From Spirochaetes bacterium RIFOXYC1_FULL_54_7 (GTDB lineage Bacteria > Spirochaetota > Spirochaetia > Treponematales > UBA12059), in the NCBI GenBank assembly GCA_001830645.1, contig MIBM01000070.1, positions 1 through 13,111 of the forward strand: a stretch of 13,111 nucleotides of DNA. The letters are read 5' to 3'. Every line of letters starts with the position of its first letter. Position 1 is the stretch's first letter. Position numbers and translations under genes: made by a program. Below the pieces are notes generated by a model that saw nothing but the letters and a program-made list of their open reading frames with translations, ran no database searches and had not been told where the DNA came from. Shown here piece after piece: positions 5,508-13,111 of this stretch.

Positions 5508-6788
5508 ATGGCAAAAAAAACGGTACTCGTCATCGATGAATCCGACCTTTTCAGGGACTACCTGAAATCACGCCTGGGCAGGGCAGGTCTAAAGGTGGAA
5601 ACAGCCATAAACGGCCTGGACGGAATCTCCAAGATGCGCACCGAAATGCCTGACCTGGTGATCATGGATTTCCACCTGACCAAGCTGAGCTGCAAGCAGT
5701 TGCTTGTAGAAAAGGCACGCAACCCTAATACCGCAGCCATTCCAGTTATACTTACCGCACAGAAGATAGACAAGGGTAAACTGCTGGAACTGGTCCAGTT
5801 CAATATCCGCAAGGTGTTCATGAAGCCCCTCAAGATCGACGCCATGTACCAGGTGCTTGCCGATGTCACGGGCGTCAGCCTCGAGGTCGACGAGACCCCC
5901 TGCATGATAGAGGCTCATGTAAACGACAACATCGTGTTCATCGAAATAGCCCAGGGCATCAATCGCGAGAAGGTGGACCTTCTGCGATTCAAGATACGTG
6001 AACTTCTGGACCTGTACAGCATCCGCAAGATACGGATACTGCTGATGCTGGCAGACATGGAACTGTCCTTCATTGATGGCCACAACATGGAGTTCCTCCT
6101 GCAGACCGTAATTACCGCGTCAGGAGCCAAAGGCAGGCACATCAAGGTGCTCACCCGCTCGGCATTCATGAGGGATTTCGTGGCCGGCCGGCCGGAGTTC
6201 AGGGAAATCGAGGTGGTGGACAATCTTGAAAAAGCCCTGGATGGCCTTGTTGCCGACGCAGCCAAACCAACGGAGGCCCATGATGAGTTTTCATCCGTCA
6301 TGAGCACCCGGTTTCTGGCCAACCATGGAACCGACAAGAAGAGTGAATCCGTAGACCTGCGCTTTGAAACCGAACAGGTAAAACCGGTGTATTCAATGGA
6401 GTCTGCCAGGGATTTCGGCGGTGACCTTGAAATTGCCGTTGTCGATGATGATTTTGTCATACAGGAATTATTGAAGACCACCTTCGAGTCCATCAATGCC
6501 ACGGTCCACACCTTTTCCAATGGCAGGGAATTCCTGACCGCTGTGAGGAACCAGGTGTTTGACCTGGTATTCCTGGATCTGCGCATGCCTGAACTGGACG
6601 GATTCGGCGTGTTAACCGAGCTGCACGCCCAGGATCTCGAGATGCCCTTCATAGTGCTGTCTGCGGTAACCCAGCGCGAGTCTGTGGTCAAGGCCTTCAG
6701 GGCGGGCGTAAAGAGTTATCTTGTAAAACCCCTGAAACCGGAACAGATAGTCCGCAAAAGCATGGAGATACTGAAGGCAAATTTCTGA
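5508..6788 (+). CDS. Response regulator with two receivers flanking a STAS-like domain
   Basis: The product is 426 residues, soluble. Receiver 1 (about 5-122) has Asp10/Glu11, phospho-acceptor Asp54 (LVIMDFHL), Thr83 and Lys106 (FMKP). The middle (about 133-250) reads like a STAS/anti-sigma-antagonist fold: a strand IVFIEIAQGI, a helix, then LADMELSFIDGHNMEFLL and HIKVLTRSAFMRDFV, ending VVDNLEKALDGL. At the position of the usual phospho-Ser (DSSG) it has DGHN, so it is probably not phosphorylated there. A charged linker (251-308) leads to receiver 2 (about 309-426) with Asp313-Asp315, phospho-acceptor Asp357 (VFLDLRMPELDG), a Ser in the VLSA switch position and Lys407 (LVKP). There is no DNA-binding or enzymatic output, so it probably acts by binding a partner. 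It sits 12 bases after the phosphofructokinase-like gene and 32 bases before the hybrid kinase, in one likely operon. The STAS call is by pattern only. Confidence 0.9.
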   Translation: MAKKTVLVIDESDLFRDYLKSRLGRAGLKVETAINGLDGISKMRTEMPDLVIMDFHLTKLSCKQLLVEKARNPNTAAIPVILTAQKIDKGKLLELVQFNIRKVFMKPLKIDAMYQVLADVTGVSLEVDETPCMIEAHVNDNIVFIEIAQGINREKVDLLRFKIRELLDLYSIRKIRILLMLADMELSFIDGHNMEFLLQTVITASGAKGRHIKVLTRSAFMRDFVAGRPEFREIEVVDNLEKALDGLVADAAKPTEAHDEFSSVMSTRFLANHGTDKKSESVDLRFETEQVKPVYSMESARDFGGDLEIAVVDDDFVIQELLKTTFESINATVHTFSNGREFLTAVRNQVFDLVFLDLRMPELDGFGVLTELHAQDLEMPFIVLSAVTQRESVVKAFRAGVKSYLVKPLKPEQIVRKSMEILKANF

Positions 6789-6820
6789 AGTCCCGCAGCA
6801 ACAGATCCAGAGGAGAACGA

Positions 6821-9217
6821 ATGGCCTTACCAGACCTGATATTCAGGGCAGCCTTCGAGCAAGCCCAGCAACCCATGATCATCCTCAACGAGCATGGCAT
6901 ACCAGGTCTCTGGAACCAGGCCTTCGAGGAGCTTTTCATCGAACTGGCCGGCTTTGCACCAGGAAAACTATCAGCGCCCCTGTTCGACTGGATGCACGAG
7001 GGTGAGGCCTCCAAGTTCTCCTACTATGTGAACGAACTCCTGCTCGGCCGGATGGGTGTAGCCACCGTAGAGAGCCCGGTACGCACGGCTGAAGGCAAAC
7101 GACTATGGCTGCGGATAACCATGAGCCCTATAAACCCCGACAGGCCAGGCAAGGCAGGAAAACCCGAGACCTGGATATGGTGTGCTTTCCAGGATATGAC
7201 AGACCAGAAACTGCGTGAAAGCGACCTTGTTTCAGCCAAGGAAGAGGCCGAGAAGGCAACCATAACCAAAAGCCAGTTCCTGGCCAACATGAGCCATGAG
7301 ATACGTACCCCCATCCAGACCATCCTGGGCATGACCGAACTGCTCGTAGATACGGACCTGGACAAGGAGCAGCTGGACTATATCCGCACCGTCACATTTT
7401 CCGCTGATGTCCTGCTTGGCCTGATAAACGATGTCCTTGATTTTTCAAAGATCGAAGCCGGCAGGTTGGATCTGCATGCGGTCGACTTCAACCTTCGCAG
7501 CATCCTCCGCTTGTCCGTTGAACTGATAATCCTGGATGCCCACAAGAAGGGCCTGGAAGTGCTGCTCGATATCGACGAGGCCCTGCCACAGACCGCCAGG
7601 GGCGATCCCGGTCGCCTGAGGCAGATCGTAGTCAACCTGTTCAAGAACGCCGTCAAGTTCACCCAGGGTGGCGAAATCTACGTCCAAGCCGTCGCAGGTT
7701 CGGAACAGGGCGGCAGACAGACCATGACCCTGACCGTAACCGACTCAGGCTCGGGCGTTCCGGAGCACATGAGAGCCCGGTTGTTCACGCCCTTCTCCCA
7801 GGCAAGCGCCGGCATCTCCACCCAGGGCGGCACGGGGCTGGGTCTGGCCATCTGTCGACACCTGGTTGGCCTGATGGGCGGCGAGATGAGCTATGCACCA
7901 AACCCGGGCCGTGGCTCTGTTTTCGGTTTCAGCATCCCCATAGTTTCAGCTGATGTAAAGCCACGCCAGCGCACAGGAACCCTGGCAGAAGCAGTCCGTG
8001 CCCTGGTCCTGGACGACCATCCGCTTGCCCTGGCGTATACCATCCGGGTCGCCAGTGGTTTCGGGCTGAGGGTAGAGGGGGTTGCATCCGGCATGGACGC
8101 GATCAAGGCCATGAGGGATGCAGCGGATGCGGGTGACCCATACGGCCTCTGCCTTATAGACCAGAATATGCCTGAAATGGATGGATGGCGCTTCGCTGCG
8201 GAGGTCACGGCTGACAGGAACATAAACAGCGCACGGCTTGTGCTTCTTGCCCCCAAGGGAGCCATAGGGCCAGAGGCCAAGATGAAGCTGCTGCAGTGGT
8301 TCAATGGCTATGTGGCAAAACCGCTGGATCCGGATGAGCTGTACGATGTACTTCAGAAAGCCTTAGGAGATGAGGTAGACCTTCCTCCGGTAGATGACGA
8401 ACCCGCTGAGGCTATCCCGGCCGAGCCCGAAGGCTTCGGGCTGTCAGTGCTGCTGGCTGAAGACCATATGGTCAACCAGGAACTGTTTGCCACCCTGCTG
8501 CACAAGCTAGGCTGCCAGGTGGCACTGGCTAGCGACGGCGCGGAAGCGGTAAGGCTGGCAGCCACCAGCGACTACGACCTGGTGCTGATGGATATCTTCA
8601 TGCCGGTCATGGATGGATACCAGGCTACCAAGGCACTTCGAGAAGCCGGCTTCACCAAACCCATAATCGCGATAACCGCCAGCGCCCTGAAAGGCGAGAG
8701 GGACAAGTGCATAGCCGCCGGCATGAATGACGTGCTGGTCAAACCCTTCAAGAAGATGGATCTTGAAGCCATGCTTGCCTTCTGGGCAGACAGAGCATCT
8801 GCAGGAACCAACCAGCCTGGCTCCGAGGCTGGCTCCCCCCCCATAGCGGGCAATCCGCCCTGGGATTCGTCGGTCTTCGATTTCGAAGGCCTGGTGGACA
8901 CCTTCCTGGGCCAGAAGGAGAAGGTCCTGGACCTCCTGGGACGCTTCATAGTCAAAACCCGCGGCCAGCTTTCAGACATGGAGGCGGCCCTCGCGGCAAA
9001 CGATGCCACCACACTCAGGGAGATATCTCACTCCATCAAAGGCGCGGCCTGGAATCTTAGTGCCCGTCACTTGGGTGATGCCGCCAAGATACTGGAGGAC
9101 ACGGCACGTGACGGCCAACTGGCTGCATTCGGAGACGCCCTGCCGGAACTTGCCGGCAGGTTCTCCGATTTCGAAGCCTGCGTCAGGTACTACCAGGACA
9201 ATGCGACCAGGTCCTAG
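6821..9217 (+). CDS. Soluble hybrid sensor histidine kinase (PAS-HisKA-HATPase-REC-REC-HPt)
   Basis: The product is 798 residues with no membrane segments or signal peptide, so it senses a cytoplasmic signal. Domains: PAS (about 5-130), a coiled-coil linker (about 132-150), HisKA with His159 in NMSHEIRTPIQTILG, HATPase with N box Asn276 (LFKNAVKFT), Asp308 (DSGSGVP) and GGTGLGLAI near 336-344. Receiver 1 (about 393-510) has Asp398/Asp399, phospho-acceptor Asp447 and Lys500, but Ala477 replaces the usual Thr/Ser switch residue. Receiver 2 (about 542-660) has Glu547/Asp548, Asp591 and Lys641. A Pro/Gly/Ser linker leads to an HPt domain (about 690-790) with His737 in ISHSIKGAAWNL. All phosphorelay steps are thus in one chain; the neighbouring two-receiver regulator is the natural acceptor of the HPt phosphate by position. 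AGGAGA (6811-6816) lies 4 bases before ATG 6821. Its TAG stop is inside a CTAG shared with the convergent gene's stop. Confidence 0.95.
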   Translation: MALPDLIFRAAFEQAQQPMIILNEHGIPGLWNQAFEELFIELAGFAPGKLSAPLFDWMHEGEASKFSYYVNELLLGRMGVATVESPVRTAEGKRLWLRITMSPINPDRPGKAGKPETWIWCAFQDMTDQKLRESDLVSAKEEAEKATITKSQFLANMSHEIRTPIQTILGMTELLVDTDLDKEQLDYIRTVTFSADVLLGLINDVLDFSKIEAGRLDLHAVDFNLRSILRLSVELIILDAHKKGLEVLLDIDEALPQTARGDPGRLRQIVVNLFKNAVKFTQGGEIYVQAVAGSEQGGRQTMTLTVTDSGSGVPEHMRARLFTPFSQASAGISTQGGTGLGLAICRHLVGLMGGEMSYAPNPGRGSVFGFSIPIVSADVKPRQRTGTLAEAVRALVLDDHPLALAYTIRVASGFGLRVEGVASGMDAIKAMRDAADAGDPYGLCLIDQNMPEMDGWRFAAEVTADRNINSARLVLLAPKGAIGPEAKMKLLQWFNGYVAKPLDPDELYDVLQKALGDEVDLPPVDDEPAEAIPAEPEGFGLSVLLAEDHMVNQELFATLLHKLGCQVALASDGAEAVRLAATSDYDLVLMDIFMPVMDGYQATKALREAGFTKPIIAITASALKGERDKCIAAGMNDVLVKPFKKMDLEAMLAFWADRASAGTNQPGSEAGSPPIAGNPPWDSSVFDFEGLVDTFLGQKEKVLDLLGRFIVKTRGQLSDMEAALAANDATTLREISHSIKGAAWNLSARHLGDAAKILEDTARDGQLAAFGDALPELAGRFSDFEACVRYYQDNATRS

Positions 9218-12200
9218 AACACACCTATCCTTATACCCACGGCCAGAGCTGGCTGGACCTTTGCCTCGACATCCGACGAGAATAGCCAGAAGGTACCCTC
9301 TGTATAGAAAGAATAGGTGCGGAAGATGGAGAGGTTTTTCAAGCTGACCTTGGGAAACTCCAGCTGGGATACAACCGCTGCCAGCATAAGCCCGGAACCA
9401 CTTCTGGATTCGCTGAAATAGGCAAAATTGGCGCCAACCATGGCCTCCGCACTCAGGAAATCCCAATCCGGGCCAAACAGGAAGCCAAAGGGGAACCGTG
9501 CAAGACTTGCAAGCAGTTTGATGCCATATGAAGAACCGCCAAACCGTATGTCTTTGGTCGGGTCATCCAGCGATGCTGCCATGCCCAGCTGGCCTTGAAG
9601 CTTGACTGCATCATCGAAGAAAGTCAGGCCCAATCCGAGCTCCCAATATGAACCACCGAAGGCGTGGCCATCCAGGTATAAGCCCTGTATAAAGGATGGC
9701 AGTTCGTAGCCAGCCTTGTCCCCGGCCCGCAGATACACAGAGAGGTCTTCCAGACCGTGGTCATCCCAGGCCGTACCGTTCACAGGAATCAGATTGTCGA
9801 AGAGGGCTCCCTCACCCGGCTCAAGCACCTCGACCCGAGGCTCCGTCTTGTCCAGGCCAAGAACCGTCCTGACGACCGCCACCGAACCGTCGTTGTATCG
9901 GACCCGTACAATGGGGAACAGGCCCCCCTCGGGATAGTCCTGGGTCTCAAGCCTGAAGCGCCATTCCTGGCTGCCCCTGGCATCGGCAAAAGACCTGCCG
10001 TCGTCCATGCTCACCTCTACACCCACAGGCGTGCGGGACTTGATAACTGCCTTGGCCTCTTTGGGATCGGATGGCAAGTCCCCTTTCCAGCCGGCACCAC
10101 CGGAAAGGAAGGGACGGTAGGGTGTGAATGCACCGAAGCCCAGGCTGTCCACCGTAGCCCAGGGCCCGGTCCTGGCCCATTCCAGGGGAATCCCGCGGGA
10201 AAACACGGGGTTGCCTTCCGGATCAAAGGCCCTGGCACTCAGCACCAGCGGACCATCCACAGGCAGCTGCTCCTCAGCTATCGTCGTAAAATAGTAGCCG
10301 GTGTTGTCAGCCTCGGCAGAACCGATTTCAACCCCATCGGCCAGTATGCTTACCGTGGCCGGATACCTGGCACCCGCAAAACGGCCGGCAACAAGTAAAT
10401 TACCGGTGACCTTCTCGCCCGATACCGGCAGCCGTATATCCAGGGACAGGCCCGGCCTGGTCTCATGGATCATCAGTTCACGGGTGACAAAGGTTTCGTT
10501 GGTTGCACGGTCACGGGCACCAAGACGCAGGATATAATGGCCTGGGGGTAATCCGCTGACATCCATCTCCGCTTTAACCACCGCACTTTCCCCAAGATCC
10601 ATCCTCCGGACGGGCTCGCTACTGCCTATTCCGAGTAGCTCGGCATACACTTCGGCTATGGCCGTGCTGTCACCTACCCGGCCACTTATCGGCATAGTCC
10701 TGAAGATATCCTCACCGTCACCGGGTACGTCCATAGTCACCGTCGGTGGCACGTTGTCTGCGGTCATGATGCCGGCTGAAATGCCCTCCACCCCGTAGCC
10801 ATCCAGAGTCCGGATGATGATGGATCTGCTGCCGTCCGACAGGATGCGCGTGTCCAGAGGATAGGTCCAGTTCTCCGCGCCTTCGGCACGATGGAAGCTG
10901 ACGGCATTGTCAAAGGACACATGGACTTCGGCTATTCCGTTCTCGTCACTGGCCACACCGGCCAGCATGACCACGCCCCGGACCGTGTCCTCAAGCGATG
11001 GCACTTCCATGAGTCCGGTAGGTTCAGCGGTGGATATCCTGAAGCGGACCTCTGCAATCTCGCCAGTCACGCCGTAAAGGTCTTCGCCATATACCTGTAC
11101 AACATGCTCGTTGTCACCCACCTGTTCCAGGCTGAAGGGTATTGAAAAGGATGAACCCTGCAGGTCCACCCGTGCCCACTCGCCCTCATCCAGACGGTAG
11201 AAGGCTGCCGCCGCCCCGTCGTCATCAAAAACCACCCCGGATACAGCAAAGTCACTACGGACTAGTTCTTCTTCCCTGGGGGCCTGCACCACTGCCCGTG
11301 GCAGGTCTGCCGCAGGATCGATATCGAAGGCAGGAACCAGTTCGGTTACATTCCCAGCCCTGTCAGTAGCCCTGAAGGCAACAGGCGCAGGAGCATCCGG
11401 CTCTCCAGTCAGTTCGGCCCGCGCAGGGATGGCCGTACCCAGTTCAACCGGCTGGAAAGCTTCCCCTGCCAGGGCCAGCTCCAGAAGCGCCAGGGAACCA
11501 GCATCGGAAACCAGGGCGGCAACAGTGGTACGGCCATTGGGGCTGTCGCCAGGGGCAGGTGCTATCAGCTGGATGGCCGGGGGAGTAACATCCCTGGATA
11601 TCGCAACCACAGACTCCGAAACACGCCCGGCCCCGTCAGTAGCCCTCAGTGTAAGGAAAACTCCGCCTTCGGCAATGGAACCAAGATCAAGTTCAGACCG
11701 GTAAACAGGAATCCCGTCCAGCAGGCCAGTTGTTACCGTTGTGTCATCCGGTGTGCCTTCCGCAAGCCTTTCACCCCCTGGAGCAATATCCGCTGGTGCA
11801 TCAGCTGACGGCTTTTCTACTTCCCGTGCTGCACCAGGTACTCCAGGAACCAAAGGCGTCCAGCTTGAGCCGTCCACAGAAACCTCCACCGTGCTTATCC
11901 CATTGGGATCGGTAGCAGAGACCTCGACAACCACAGTGTCCTGCGCCCAGTAGTCAGCCTGTGGAGCAAGGACCTTGAGTTCCGGGAGTGCGCGGTCACG
12001 CAGGGCTATGAACGGTCCCCAGATGAATTCATCACCGTCTATGGTACGTGCAATCACAGTCAGAGGTTCGGTTATACCCTCGTCACCAGGGTTCAGCCGG
12101 ACCTGCGAACCATCGAAGCTGACTGAAACCACAGGGCTAGGCGTATCAAGTTCCACTGAGTCCAGAGGCCTGCCGACAAAGCGCCCGAGTACAGGACTGT

Positions 12201-13111
12201 CATCGAACAGGAGTACCCGTGCAGCACCACCTGCAGGACTGGCCAGCCGGTCATCATTGAATCGCAGCCCCTCATCGTCATTCAAGCCTGCGGAAGGAAC
12301 AGGGAACACACGATAGAAAGACCCAGCGTAACGGTCCTCATTGCCAGCTTTGTCCACAGCCACAATGACAAACTCCAGCAACTCGGGTGGCAAATTCTTC
12401 GGCAGGGCAGCCTCGAAGGTAAAACCTCCAGCGGAGGCCTTCCTGGGACTCAGGTTCACCGGATTACCGCCATTAACGGATATGCTCAGGGATGCAAGAT
12501 CATTCGGAGCTTCCACGGTTCCGGACAACCTGGCATCCACTGGCAGGATCACCGCCCCCGCACCGGCAAAATCCTGACTGCCATCCTTGCCGACAAGGGA
12601 GCCCACCCGGATTCTTGGACCAGCCCCGGAAACCACAAAGCTGTTCTTGACAGCAACCGAGGCCGGGCCAGCCAAGCCCTGGGAACTTGTCACGAGGGTA
12701 CGGGTACCGGTAGCCAGTCCAGGTAGTTCAAGAACCACAGCACCGGAAGACTCCATGATCCTGGGCTCTGCCCCGTCCAGGACAAGTGTAAAACCGCTGA
12801 CCCCGGAAACTGCTGTAGCAGACAGGAACACCACCGGCACCCGGGATGCGGTGGAAGGAACCTCGACCCGCATCTGGGACGCTGCCTTTGCCGAATCGGT
12901 GGCAAGGGGAATGGATAATGAGGCAGACCCGCCAGCAGTGGTTTTTGCGATGACAGAAAGACTGAGCTTGCGTGCTCCCGGAACTCCCGCAGGCACCCGG
13001 ATTACATGGATGGATCCTTCGGCCGGATTCAGGGTTCCCGTACTGCCACCACCGCTCCAGGCAAGTGTGGCCAGCGGATCAGTGGAGCGGACTTGCACCA
13101 CAGCAGTATAA
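9214..13111 (-). CDS. Giant Ig-repeat surface protein with C-terminal outer-membrane beta-barrel (5' end outside window)
   Basis: The minus frame is open from the right edge to the stop at 9214-9216, giving 1,298 codons; GTG 13101 lies inside a beta-strand (TAVVQVRSTDP) and has no ribosome site, so the true start is outside. Counting residues from that GTG, Ig-like modules begin near 370, 507, 598, 691, 784, 880, 977 and 1086, most about 92-108 residues long, with recurring openings such as PPTVTMDVPGDGE or EPRVEVLEPGEGA and closings such as ATDRAGNVTE. Divergent beta-rich modules precede 370. An Ala/Pro/Asp/Glu-rich insertion lies near 423-452. The last 145 or so residues (9217 to about 9660) are rich in alternating aromatic and small residues and end GIRIGVF, with the C-terminal Phe typical of outer-membrane barrels recognised by BamA. 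I infer a barrel anchor carrying Ig modules; which side they face, and any ligand, are unknown. It could instead be a periplasmic scaffold. Confidence 0.85.
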   Translation of the reverse strand, partial: YTAVVQVRSTDPLATLAWSGGGSTGTLNPAEGSIHVIRVPAGVPGARKLSLSVIAKTTAGGSASLSIPLATDSAKAASQMRVEVPSTASRVPVVFLSATAVSGVSGFTLVLDGAEPRIMESSGAVVLELPGLATGTRTLVTSSQGLAGPASVAVKNSFVVSGAGPRIRVGSLVGKDGSQDFAGAGAVILPVDARLSGTVEAPNDLASLSISVNGGNPVNLSPRKASAGGFTFEAALPKNLPPELLEFVIVAVDKAGNEDRYAGSFYRVFPVPSAGLNDDEGLRFNDDRLASPAGGAARVLLFDDSPVLGRFVGRPLDSVELDTPSPVVSVSFDGSQVRLNPGDEGITEPLTVIARTIDGDEFIWGPFIALRDRALPELKVLAPQADYWAQDTVVVEVSATDPNGISTVEVSVDGSSWTPLVPGVPGAAREVEKPSADAPADIAPGGERLAEGTPDDTTVTTGLLDGIPVYRSELDLGSIAEGGVFLTLRATDGAGRVSESVVAISRDVTPPAIQLIAPAPGDSPNGRTTVAALVSDAGSLALLELALAGEAFQPVELGTAIPARAELTGEPDAPAPVAFRATDRAGNVTELVPAFDIDPAADLPRAVVQAPREEELVRSDFAVSGVVFDDDGAAAAFYRLDEGEWARVDLQGSSFSIPFSLEQVGDNEHVVQVYGEDLYGVTGEIAEVRFRISTAEPTGLMEVPSLEDTVRGVVMLAGVASDENGIAEVHVSFDNAVSFHRAEGAENWTYPLDTRILSDGSRSIIIRTLDGYGVEGISAGIMTADNVPPTVTMDVPGDGEDIFRTMPISGRVGDSTAIAEVYAELLGIGSSEPVRRMDLGESAVVKAEMDVSGLPPGHYILRLGARDRATNETFVTRELMIHETRPGLSLDIRLPVSGEKVTGNLLVAGRFAGARYPATVSILADGVEIGSAEADNTGYYFTTIAEEQLPVDGPLVLSARAFDPEGNPVFSRGIPLEWARTGPWATVDSLGFGAFTPYRPFLSGGAGWKGDLPSDPKEAKAVIKSRTPVGVEVSMDDGRSFADARGSQEWRFRLETQDYPEGGLFPIVRVRYNDGSVAVVRTVLGLDKTEPRVEVLEPGEGALFDNLIPVNGTAWDDHGLEDLSVYLRAGDKAGYELPSFIQGLYLDGHAFGGSYWELGLGLTFFDDAVKLQGQLGMAASLDDPTKDIRFGGSSYGIKLLASLARFPFGFLFGPDWDFLSAEAMVGANFAYFSESRSGSGLMLAAVVSQLEFPKVSLKNLSIFRTYSFYTEGTFWLFSSDVEAKVQPALAVGIRIGVF

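Noticed and set aside
6789..6820. Terminator or promoter between the regulator and hybrid kinase
   Set aside because: The 32-base gap holds only the ribosome site (AGGAGA); no stem or promoter match is visible, which supports cotranscription.
9757..10398. 213-residue plus-strand open frame
   Set aside because: Shadow of the Ig-repeat protein; high GC keeps the opposite frames open and no family motif is present.
13099..13101. GTG as the true start of the giant Ig protein
   Set aside because: The frame is open to the window edge, the codon lies within a likely beta-strand, and there is no signal peptide after it.
12587..13111. 174-residue plus-strand open frame reaching the right edge
   Set aside because: Opposite the beta-rich N-terminal modules of the giant protein; Thr/Pro/Ser/Arg-rich composition typical of an antisense shadow.

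Overview
This window is about 13.1 kb of gene-dense, fairly GC-rich bacterial DNA. I infer a free-living or environmental spirochaete (Spirochaetota), with moderate confidence. The clues are a phosphofructokinase of the trypanosome/spirochaete-like long type, a very large Ig-repeat protein that ends in a small outer-membrane-type beta-barrel with a terminal Phe, and several multi-domain two-component proteins. There is no rRNA, tRNA, CRISPR array, insertion sequence or phage gene, and no intergenic gap longer than about 235 bases.

Layout. Positions 1-1277 (minus) hold thioredoxin reductase (trxB) followed by the overlapping start of a secreted glycoside hydrolase family 3 enzyme that runs off the left edge. 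Positions 1373-2800 (plus) hold a divergent secreted protein with a transglutaminase-like Cys-His-Asp domain and TPR repeats. The two are driven from a short shared region where -10 elements on opposite strands overlap. Positions 2790-4289 (minus) hold a HisKA_2-type sensor histidine kinase with a degenerate receiver-like N-terminus and a PAS domain. It meets the previous gene tail to tail with an 11-base overlap. Positions 4524-9217 (plus) form a probable three-gene operon: a phosphofructokinase-family protein, a REC-STAS-like-REC regulator, and a soluble hybrid kinase (PAS-HisKA-HATPase-REC-REC-HPt). Positions 9214-13111 (minus) hold the C-terminal 1,298 codons of the giant Ig-repeat/beta-barrel protein, whose 5' end lies beyond the right edge.

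The most striking observation is the phosphofructokinase-family gene. It reads as one intact frame with a good ribosome site and promoter candidates. Compared with its family it lacks three internal blocks, including the GGDGT nucleotide/pyrophosphate motif and the MGR substrate motif, and a usually conserved Arg is Gln. It should not be an active phosphofructokinase. Its stop codon sits inside the ribosome site of the response regulator, so it appears translationally coupled to a phosphorelay. Either it is a decaying gene (or sequence artefact), or it is a pseudoenzyme recruited into a signalling operon. The regulator and hybrid kinase encode every step of a phosphorelay (His, Asp, His, Asp) without a DNA-binding output, so the pathway probably acts through protein interaction via the STAS-like domain. 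Gene functions rest on motifs read by eye; no database search was run.
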